Source: Actinomycetes bacterium (GTDB lineage: Bacteria > Actinomycetota > Acidimicrobiia > Acidimicrobiales > Aldehydirespiratoraceae). Taken from it: a stretch of 64,000 nucleotides of DNA. Made by a program: the position numbers and the translations under genes. Each line of letters opens with the position of its first letter. The first letter of the stretch is position 1. The notes beneath the pieces are model-generated. The model did no database searches. It was not told the origin of the DNA and was given only the letters and a program-made list of their open reading frames with translations. The stretch lies in assembly GCA_024276495.1 (NCBI GenBank), contig JAJRXC010000036.1, positions 1 through 64,000 on the forward strand, given 5' to 3'. This document shows, in pieces, positions 57,861 to 64,000 of this stretch.

Positions 57861-59150
57861 TCAGCGGGCCCCGGTGATCTCGGTCATTCCCCCGAGATAC
57901 GGCAGGAGCACATCCGGCATGCGAATCGAGCCGTCGGGTTGCCGGTAGGTCTCGACGATGGCGGCCCACACCCGCGGCACCGCCAGCCCCGAGCCGTTGA
58001 GGCTGTGCACGAATCGGGTGCCCTTGCCTTCCGTGGGGCGATAGCGGACGTTGGCGCGGCGGGCCTGATAGTCGGTGCACCACGACACCGATGACACCTC
58101 GAGCCACCGATCGGCACCCGGCGCGAACACCTCGATGTCGTAGGTGCGCGCACCGGCGCCGCTGATGTCGCCGCAGGCCAGGTCGAGCACCCGGTGGGCG
58201 AGCCCGAGGTCACGAATGGCGCCCTCGGCCCGGGCGAGGATCTCCATGTGCATGTCCTGGGCCTGCTCGGGAGTGCAGAACGAGTAGAGCTCGACCTTGT
58301 CGAACTCGTGAACCCGGAGCAGGCCGCGTGTGTCGCGCCCGGCCGAGCCGGCCTCACGGCGAAAACACGACGTGTGGGCCATGAGCCGAAGCGGGAGCTC
58401 GGCTTCGTCGAGGATCTCCCCGGCCACCATCGAGGTCAGGGGGACCTCGGCTGTCGGGATGGCCCACAGATCGTCTCGCTCGAGATGGTACGCGTCGTCG
58501 GCGAACTTCGGGAGATGGCCGGTCCCGGTCATCGTCTCGGTCTTCACGACGGTGGGCGGACGGATCTCCTCGAACGCATCGCGGTTCCGGTCGAGGCCGT
58601 AGGAGATGAGGGCCCGCAGCAGGCGGGCGCCCGCCCCCCGATACATCACGAACATCGAACCGGACATGCGCACCGCCCGGTCGACATCGAGGATGCCGAG
58701 CTCCTCCGCCGATTCCCAGTGTGGGATCCGCTGGTGGGGTCCGTAGCTCTCGGGGTCGTGGCCCTCGACGCGCACCTCGACGTTGTCGGCCTCGGTCAGC
58801 CCGTCGGGCGCGTCGGGCGCCGGCATGTTCGACACGTTGAGCAGCGTCGACCGGAGCTCCTCGGCGAGCCCGTCGGCTTCTTCGCCGAGTGCCTTCTCCC
58901 GCTCACCGAGGGCACGGCTCTTGGTCTGAAGCTCGGCCGCCTCGTCGCCCCGCCCGTCCTTGTGCAGCGCCCCGACCTGCTTCGACAGCTGCTTGATCTC
59001 GGCCCGGATGTCGTCGCGTTCGGTGCCGATCGCCCGCACCCGAGCGTCGAGACGGACGACGTCGTCGATGACCGAGGTGGGCTCTCCCCGACGAGCGATC
59101 GCCGCTTTCACGGCCTCGGGATCGTTGCGGATGAGCTTGATGTCGAGCAT
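57861..59150 (-). CDS. serS: Seryl-tRNA synthetase
   Basis: This 429-residue class II synthetase charges tRNA-Ser (and tRNA-Sec). The N-terminal coiled-coil arm (RAIGTERDDIRAEIKQLSKQ, ~30-100) grips the long variable arm of tRNA-Ser. The catalytic core has motif 2 (LMAHTSCFRREAGSAGRDTR) and motif 3 (GSGLAVPRVWAAIVETYRQP). Length and motifs are complete. A methyltransferase gene follows by one base. Confidence 0.95.
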   Translation of the reverse strand: MLDIKLIRNDPEAVKAAIARRGEPTSVIDDVVRLDARVRAIGTERDDIRAEIKQLSKQVGALHKDGRGDEAAELQTKSRALGEREKALGEEADGLAEELRSTLLNVSNMPAPDAPDGLTEADNVEVRVEGHDPESYGPHQRIPHWESAEELGILDVDRAVRMSGSMFVMYRGAGARLLRALISYGLDRNRDAFEEIRPPTVVKTETMTGTGHLPKFADDAYHLERDDLWAIPTAEVPLTSMVAGEILDEAELPLRLMAHTSCFRREAGSAGRDTRGLLRVHEFDKVELYSFCTPEQAQDMHMEILARAEGAIRDLGLAHRVLDLACGDISGAGARTYDIEVFAPGADRWLEVSSVSWCTDYQARRANVRYRPTEGKGTRFVHSLNGSGLAVPRVWAAIVETYRQPDGSIRMPDVLLPYLGGMTEITGAR

Positions 59151-59209
59151 GGATCAGACGGTACCGCTTCGGCCCGCGGCACCGGTGCGCAATTGCCGGG
59201 CGGCGGCGA

Positions 59210-60121
59210 TCAGTGGGTCTGCTGCTCGCGCGGGGCCGGCCCCGACTCGTCGAACGCCCGCTCGACATCTTCGTAGGTGAGCCGACGAGCCTGCCGGGCC
59301 GCGATGTCGGCGTCGCGACGGCCGCCGGTGAAGCGGAAGAAGCGGATCGCGATGAGCGTCCACAGATAGAAGCCCGACAGGACCTTCATGATCGCCCCGG
59401 CCAGCTGCTGATCGGTGGTCGGACTCAACCCGAGAACCCGGGCGTCGTTCTCGTAGGACGGGTAGACGACCTTGTCGGCCATCGCGAGCCATCCCGCCGG
59501 AACCGTCGAGATGATCGACATCGCGAAGAGGTAGAGCATCTTGGCCGGCTCGCTGAGATGAAGCTCCTTGAGCGGACCCAGCACCGCGAACCACATCAGC
59601 AACGCGGTGAAGAAGACGCCCAGGTGAATCGAGTAGTGGAACGGGCCGTTCTCCGTGCTGAGCTTCACCACCCCATCCCAGTGGGTGAGGAGTTGGAAGG
59701 CGTTGAACAAGAGGGCGGCGACCACCGGCTTCGTCAGGAACCGCAGCACCTTCGAGCTGAGCCCGCCCTCGAAGAACAGCAGCCGGGCGAGCCACTCCGG
59801 CATCGCCAACAGCAACAACGGCGGCACGATGAACGCGATGATCAGATGCTGGAACATGTGGACCGAGTAGAGGTAGTTCTCGGCCAGGTCGTGGACCGGC
59901 CAATCGGCCGCGAACCACAACAATCCGATCCCGGCGATGAACGCCCGCTTCTGGGCCACGGTGACCACGGGCCGGCCGGGGGCCACCACGAGCGGGCCGA
60001 TCCGACGCACCGCATACAGCGACAGGGCGACGATGCCGCCCACCAGCAGCCAGACCTCGGGATGGGCCTCGAACGCCCAGGGGTTGGCGCGCTGGGTCAG
60101 GCCGGCCCCGTGCGCCAACAT
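59210..60121 (-). CDS. ctaG: Cytochrome c oxidase assembly protein CtaG (caa3 type)
   Basis: This 303-residue polytopic membrane protein of the caa3_CtaG family has about seven helices with the conserved ADWPVHDLAENYLYSVHMFQ and HLIIAFIVPPLLLLAMPEWL segments, and FHYSIHLGVFFTALLMWF. The His-rich membrane motifs are thought to deliver copper to the oxidase (Bacillus-type CtaG, unrelated to Cox11). It closes the oxidase operon, one base after ctaF. Confidence 0.9.
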   Translation of the reverse strand: MLAHGAGLTQRANPWAFEAHPEVWLLVGGIVALSLYAVRRIGPLVVAPGRPVVTVAQKRAFIAGIGLLWFAADWPVHDLAENYLYSVHMFQHLIIAFIVPPLLLLAMPEWLARLLFFEGGLSSKVLRFLTKPVVAALLFNAFQLLTHWDGVVKLSTENGPFHYSIHLGVFFTALLMWFAVLGPLKELHLSEPAKMLYLFAMSIISTVPAGWLAMADKVVYPSYENDARVLGLSPTTDQQLAGAIMKVLSGFYLWTLIAIRFFRFTGGRRDADIAARQARRLTYEDVERAFDESGPAPREQQTH

Positions 60122-60122
60122 G

Positions 60123-60458
60123 TCATCGCTCCCAGAACTCGAAGGTGGCGAGGGCGATGACGTAGACCCCCACGGCCAGCACGAGGCCGCCGACGAACAT
60201 GCGTGAGAAGATCGAGTTGTCGAACTTGAGGTGCATGAACCAGGTGGCCACGAGCCAGAACTTGATCACCATCATGAACAGCAGGGACGGGATCAGGAAA
60301 TCTCCCCAGTCGAGCACTGTCTCGAAGTAGGTGAAGGTCTCCAGGCCGGTGAGAACGCCGAGAACCAGGGCGATCTTGATGTACGCCCAATCCGATGGAT
60401 GGTCGTGGGAATGATCCTCGGCCTCGGGGGCCGGCGTCTCGGTGACGGTTTCGCTCAT
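60123..60458 (-). CDS. ctaF: Cytochrome c oxidase subunit IV family protein
   Basis: This 111-residue membrane protein has an acidic N-terminus with HSHDH, and three helices (IKIALVLGVLTGLETFTYF, FLIPSLLFMMVIKFWLVATW, FVGGLVLAVGVYVIALATF). The FMHLKFD motif after helix 2 is typical of prokaryotic oxidase subunit IV. It lies between ctaE and ctaG in the operon. Confidence 0.9.
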   Translation of the reverse strand: MSETVTETPAPEAEDHSHDHPSDWAYIKIALVLGVLTGLETFTYFETVLDWGDFLIPSLLFMMVIKFWLVATWFMHLKFDNSIFSRMFVGGLVLAVGVYVIALATFEFWER

Positions 60459-60477
60459 TGGTCGATGCTCCGAACTC

Positions 60478-61104
60478 TCAGGCCGGGATGAGGTAGATGA
60501 CGGTGAAGATGAAGATCCACACCACGTCGACGAAGTGCCAGTACAGCCCGACGATCTCCACGGTCTCGGTGTTCTTCGGGGTCAGGTTCCCTTGCACCGA
60601 CGCCACGTAGAGCGACATGAGCATCAAGATCCCCATGCTCACGTGCACCCCGTGGAAGCCGGTCAGGGTGAAGAAGGCGGAGCTGGCGGGGTTGGAGGTG
60701 AAGCCGACCCCCTCGCGCAGGAACGTCGTGAACTCGTAGACCTGCCCGCCGATGAACACGCCACCGAGGGTCGCGGTGGCGAGCAGCCACGTCCGGGTGG
60801 CCGCGTTGTCGCCCCGGGTCAGCGCGGAGAGCGCCAGGACCATCGTCAACGAGCTCATGAGCAGCACGAACGAGCTCACCGACGTGAAGGGGATGTCGAA
60901 GACGTCGGTCGGGATGGCCAGGTTGGTGGGGCCGGGGCCCCGGCGCGTCTTGTACAGCAGGTAGGTGGAGATCAGCCCACCGAACAGCAGACACTCCGAC
61001 CCGAGAAACACCCACATCGCCAACTTCGTGTTGGAGATTCCCGTGGACGACCCGTGGTCTTCATGAGCGGTGTCGAGCGCGGTGTCGACCGTTGCGGTTG
61101 CCAT
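60478..61104 (-). CDS. ctaE: Cytochrome c oxidase subunit III
   Basis: This 208-residue five-helix subunit stabilises the catalytic core. It has KLAMWVFLGSECLLFGGLIS, LTGFHGVHVSMGILMLMSLY and the terminal YWHFVDVVWIFIFTVIYLIP signature of subunit III. GGAGGAGAG lies just before ATG 61104, which is one base from the ctaD stop. Length is typical of actinobacterial CtaE. Confidence 0.95.
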   Translation of the reverse strand: MATATVDTALDTAHEDHGSSTGISNTKLAMWVFLGSECLLFGGLISTYLLYKTRRGPGPTNLAIPTDVFDIPFTSVSSFVLLMSSLTMVLALSALTRGDNAATRTWLLATATLGGVFIGGQVYEFTTFLREGVGFTSNPASSAFFTLTGFHGVHVSMGILMLMSLYVASVQGNLTPKNTETVEIVGLYWHFVDVVWIFIFTVIYLIPA

Positions 61105-61105
61105 C

Positions 61106-63133
61106 TCACTCTCCTCCCGCATCGTCGCCGGCGGTGACGCCGGCCATGGTCGGTTCGTCGGTGTCGCCGCCGTCGTCGTGATCATCGTCGCCGTCGCCAT
61201 GGTGGCCGTCACCGTGGCCGTGGTCGGCGTCGGGATCATCGACCGGTTCGAGCGCCCATGAATACAGGCCGAAGGCGGTGAGGGCGCCGCCGACGACGGT
61301 CAGCCAGAGAGTGAACATCAAGCCGTAGGCGATGAGCGGCATCCCGACGGCGACGACGAGCGGCCAAAACGACGGCGCCGGGAGATGCACCCCGACCGCG
61401 GAGCCGTCCTGGGCCGCCTCCTCGATCGTGGCGATGCGAACGACGCGGTTGTCCTCGTCGTAGCCGTACTTGCGGTGCCACCACTCGTCTTCGCTCTCGA
61501 CGACGGGGATCTCGTCGAAGTTGTGCTCGGGAGTGGGCGACGGGACCATCCATTCGAGGCTTCGGGCATCCCACGGGTCGGGTCCGGGAGCGGGGAGCGA
61601 CGGCGCGGCCTTGTACGAGCGGTAGACGTTGACGAAGAAGATCAACACGGCAAACGCGATCACGAACGACCCGATCGTCGCGACCATGTTCCAGGCCTCG
61701 AAACCGAATCCCGCCGCGTAGGTGTCGATTCGCCGGCTCATGCCCTGCAGGCCGAGCACGTGCATCGGACCGAAGGTGAGGTTCATGCCGATGAGCATCA
61801 CCCAGAAGTGGACCTTGCCCCACGTCTCGTCGAGCATGTGGCCGAAGATCTTGGGCCACCAGAAGTAGGCACCGCCCATGAGGCCGAGCACACCGCCACC
61901 GAAGATGACGTAGTGGAAGTGGGCGACGATGTAGTACGTGTCGGTCTGCTGGGTGTCGGCCGGCGCGAGGGCGTGGGTCACCCCCGACACGCCACCGATC
62001 GTGAACATGGCGATCGACCCGACCGCGAACAACATGGCCGTCGAGAAGCGCAGCTTGCCGCCCCACATCGTCGCCAACCAGTTGAGGATCTTCACGCCCG
62101 TCGGCACGGCGATGAACATCGTGGAGAGGGAGAACGCGGCGACCGACATCGGCCCGATGCCCGACACGAACATGTGGTGGGCCCACACACCCCAACCCAT
62201 GAACCCGATCGCGATGCCGGAGAACACCATGAACGAGTAGCCGAAGATCGGCTTGCGGCTGAAGGTCGGGATGATCTCCGAGATGATGCCGAAGCTCGGC
62301 AAGATGATGATGTACACCTCGGGATGGCCGAAGATCCAGAACAGGTTCTGCCACAGGAGCGGGTCGGCGCCCGCCTCCGGGTTGAAGAACTGGGAGTCGA
62401 ACAGCCGGTCGAACATCAACAAGAAGAGCGCCACGGTGATCACCGGAAGGGCGAACACCAAGAGGAACTGGGTGACGAGCAGCATCCAGGTCAAGACCGG
62501 CATGCGGAACAGGTGCATGCCCGGCGCCCGCATATTGAGCACGGTGACGATCAGGTTGATCGACGACACCATCGAGGCGATGCCGGCGATGAGCAAGCCG
62601 AACACGTAGAAGTCGACACCGTTGCCCGGCGAGAAGGTGACGCCGCTGTTGGGTGAGTAGCAGAACCAGCCGCAGTCCGCCCCGCCACCGAGGAACCACG
62701 AGGAGTTGACGAACACGGCGCCGCTGATCCAGATCCAGAACGACAAGGCGTTGAGTCGGGGAAACGCGACGTCGCGGGCGCCGATCTGGAGGGGGATGAG
62801 GTAGTTCGCGAAGGCCGCGGCGAGGGGCATGATGAACAAGAAGACCATCGTGACGCCGTGCATCGTGAAGAGCTGGTTGTAGAGGCCAGCGGACAACACC
62901 TGGCCGTCGGGGACGGCCAGCTGGACCCGGATCAGCAGCGCTTCGATGCCGCCCACGACGAAGAAGAACATCGCGGCGACGCCGTACATGATGCCGATCT
63001 TCTTGTGGTCGACGGTGCTGACCCAGTCCCTCCAACCGTTGCCGCCCTTCGGGCGGGTGAGCATCCCGAGGGGCTGGTCGACCGTGCCGGGCGAGCCGGT
63101 CTCCAACGCGAGCGGTTCTTCGATAATGGCCAT
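61106..63133 (-). CDS. ctaD: Cytochrome c oxidase subunit I with C-terminal extension
   Basis: This 675-residue heme a/a3-CuB catalytic subunit has the heme ligand in LFTMHGVTMVF, the CuB/Tyr segment IFGHPEVYIIILPSFGII, the His pair in GVWAHHMFVSGIGPMS, and YYIVAHFHYVIFGGG with the heme a and a3 His. The C-terminal ~130 residues exceed the normal CtaD. They include two extra helices (FWPLVVAVGMPLIAYGLMFT, VVGGALTAFGLYSWALEP) and a terminal His/Asp-rich tail. ATG 63133 was chosen because the N-terminus MAIIEEPLALETG follows it; the upstream frame is unsupported. Confidence 0.95.
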   Translation of the reverse strand: MAIIEEPLALETGSPGTVDQPLGMLTRPKGGNGWRDWVSTVDHKKIGIMYGVAAMFFFVVGGIEALLIRVQLAVPDGQVLSAGLYNQLFTMHGVTMVFLFIMPLAAAFANYLIPLQIGARDVAFPRLNALSFWIWISGAVFVNSSWFLGGGADCGWFCYSPNSGVTFSPGNGVDFYVFGLLIAGIASMVSSINLIVTVLNMRAPGMHLFRMPVLTWMLLVTQFLLVFALPVITVALFLLMFDRLFDSQFFNPEAGADPLLWQNLFWIFGHPEVYIIILPSFGIISEIIPTFSRKPIFGYSFMVFSGIAIGFMGWGVWAHHMFVSGIGPMSVAAFSLSTMFIAVPTGVKILNWLATMWGGKLRFSTAMLFAVGSIAMFTIGGVSGVTHALAPADTQQTDTYYIVAHFHYVIFGGGVLGLMGGAYFWWPKIFGHMLDETWGKVHFWVMLIGMNLTFGPMHVLGLQGMSRRIDTYAAGFGFEAWNMVATIGSFVIAFAVLIFFVNVYRSYKAAPSLPAPGPDPWDARSLEWMVPSPTPEHNFDEIPVVESEDEWWHRKYGYDEDNRVVRIATIEEAAQDGSAVGVHLPAPSFWPLVVAVGMPLIAYGLMFTLWLTVVGGALTAFGLYSWALEPVDDPDADHGHGDGHHGDGDDDHDDGGDTDEPTMAGVTAGDDAGGE

Positions 63134-63134
63134 C

Positions 63135-64000
63135 TCACTCCACCTCGGTCGCCAGGATGATCTCGTCACCGGGAGATGACCCCAGGGTCTCGAGGAAGGC
63201 GATCACGTCGTCGATTTGTCGTTCGGTCAGGTTGCGGTCGGGCATTCCCCGTGGCATCTCGCCGTCGGGCAGGTCGTCGGCGCGATTGTCCTTCACCGCA
63301 GCCGGGTCGCGTATCCAGCGGGCGAGGTCGTCTCGGTTGAAGGACCCGTCGGGGTTGTAGAGATTCAGGATCCCGCCCGCGAAGGTCGTGTTGCTCATCA
63401 GGTTCGTCAGGTTCGGAGCCGAGCCCGACACCGTCTCGGCCCCGTCGTAGGTGAGGTCGTTGAATCCGTTGACGAGGTGACACGACGCGCACTGTCCGGC
63501 GAACACATCGAGGCCGCGGAGGGCCGCGGAGGCGTCGTCGGGCACCGTTGCCGGCTCACCGGCCCGGAACGCGTCGACGTAGGGTTGCAGCTCGTCGTCG
63601 AACGACGCGGGCGCCATCTGCATGTCGATCCAGTCCTGGAAATCCGATGGCGTCATCGCGATGGTCTGCATGCGCATCCGGCTGTGGGACAGGCCACAGA
63701 ACTCGGTGCACTGACCGAAGTACACGCCAGGGTCGTCGGCTTCGATCTTCCACGGCGAGAAGCGGCCCGGAACCGCGTCGCGCTTCCCGTTGAGCTGCGG
63801 GATCCAGAACGAGTGGATGACGTCGCGCGACGTGACGATCAACTCGACCTCCTCACCGGTGGGGATCGCCAACTGCCCGGAGGTGACGATGTCGGCCGGG
63901 GGAAGGTCCCACGGGTTCTCGAGATCGTCGGCGGTGATCTGGGTGCCGTCGAGGTAGTAGCGGAACTCCCACCACCACTGCTGGCCGACCACCACGATCG
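63135..64000 (-). CDS. ctaC: Cytochrome c oxidase subunit II with fused cytochrome c domain (5'-truncated by window edge)
   Basis: This C-terminal ~288-residue part of CtaC runs off the window. The CuA domain has VGQQWWWEFRYYLDG, the first His in DVIHSFWIPQLNGK, and CTEFCGLSHSRMRMQ (two Cys, Glu, His, Met). A fused class I cytochrome c domain follows with the heme motif CASCH and a likely axial Met in EMPRGMPDRN. The transmembrane anchors are outside the window. The fused heme domain makes this a caa3-like electron entry point. It is the first visible gene of the operon, one base upstream of ctaD. Confidence 0.95.
   Translation of the reverse strand, partial: IVVVGQQWWWEFRYYLDGTQITADDLENPWDLPPADIVTSGQLAIPTGEEVELIVTSRDVIHSFWIPQLNGKRDAVPGRFSPWKIEADDPGVYFGQCTEFCGLSHSRMRMQTIAMTPSDFQDWIDMQMAPASFDDELQPYVDAFRAGEPATVPDDASAALRGLDVFAGQCASCHLVNGFNDLTYDGAETVSGSAPNLTNLMSNTTFAGGILNLYNPDGSFNRDDLARWIRDPAAVKDNRADDLPDGEMPRGMPDRNLTERQIDDVIAFLETLGSSPGDEIILATEVE

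Overview
The window is a chromosomal segment of a high-GC actinobacterium, most likely of the class Acidimicrobiia. The lineage call is an inference. It rests on mycothiol-pathway mshC, a WhiB regulator, DUF3152, DUF4031 and DUF3499-like proteins, PspC/LiaF-type proteins, heavy use of GTG starts, and a ctaC-ctaD-ctaE-ctaF-ctaG oxidase operon whose subunit II carries a fused cytochrome c domain. No rRNA, tRNA, CRISPR array or intact mobile element was seen. Transposase remnants occupy the first 430 bases.

Layout. 1-430: C-terminal scraps of two transposases. 0.55-12 kb: a carbohydrate locus with a GH13 glucosidase, a LacI-family regulator, an alpha-glucoside-type ABC importer (binding protein and two permeases, no ATPase), two Gfo/Idh/MocA proteins, an aldo/keto reductase and an SsuD-like flavin monooxygenase. 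Three copies of a LacI-type operator fitting TGNAANCGNTTNCA lie before the GH13 gene, before the binding protein, and between the divergent Gfo/Idh and reductase genes. The overlapping reductase-monooxygenase pair resembles SmoB-SmoC of oxidative sulfoquinovose breakdown, so this may be a sulfoquinovose or sulfoglycoside locus. 12-15.6 kb: a LiaFSR-like envelope-stress module (response regulator, PspC histidine kinase, divergent PspC-LiaF protein) with a 24-residue micro-ORF and a small membrane protein. 15.6-18.2 kb: tandem mshC and cysS. 18-26 kb: membrane or secreted proteins, a beta-lactamase-fold hydrolase, an HD-GYP protein with a predicted exported C-terminal domain, a DMT exporter divergent from an Lrp regulator, a PQQ-type propeller and DUF983.

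26-38.6 kb: housekeeping and accessory genes (HAD hydrolase, DUF3291, an HEXXH miniprotein, MFS exporter, 3-hydroxyacyl-CoA dehydrogenase, cyclophilin, beta-lactamase-fold hydrolases, a GAF protein with a degenerate GGDEF domain, thiolase, SDR, msrA, thioesterase). 38.6-43.9 kb: a GH3 beta-glucosidase interrupted by one in-frame TAG, divergent from a D-aminoacylase-type amidohydrolase across a perfect palindrome, then a threonine dehydratase. 43.9-52.9 kb: unknown membrane proteins, an isochorismatase-fold protein without its catalytic Cys, aspartokinase, dut, orn and thioesterases. 53-53.8 kb: a WhiB7-like regulator behind a full attenuator (promoter, 50-codon leader ORF, stop-codon hairpin, intrinsic terminator and a competing antiterminator pairing). 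54-59 kb: ccdA, a poly-gamma-glutamate hydrolase-like gene, pdxH, two fluC/crcB genes, a methyltransferase and serS. 59-64 kb: the aa3-type oxidase operon, running off the right edge.

The strongest leads are the WhiB7-type attenuator, the LacI-controlled SmoBC-like locus with Gfo/Idh proteins that could act as NAD-dependent sulfoquinovosidases, and the amber codon in the GH3 gene.
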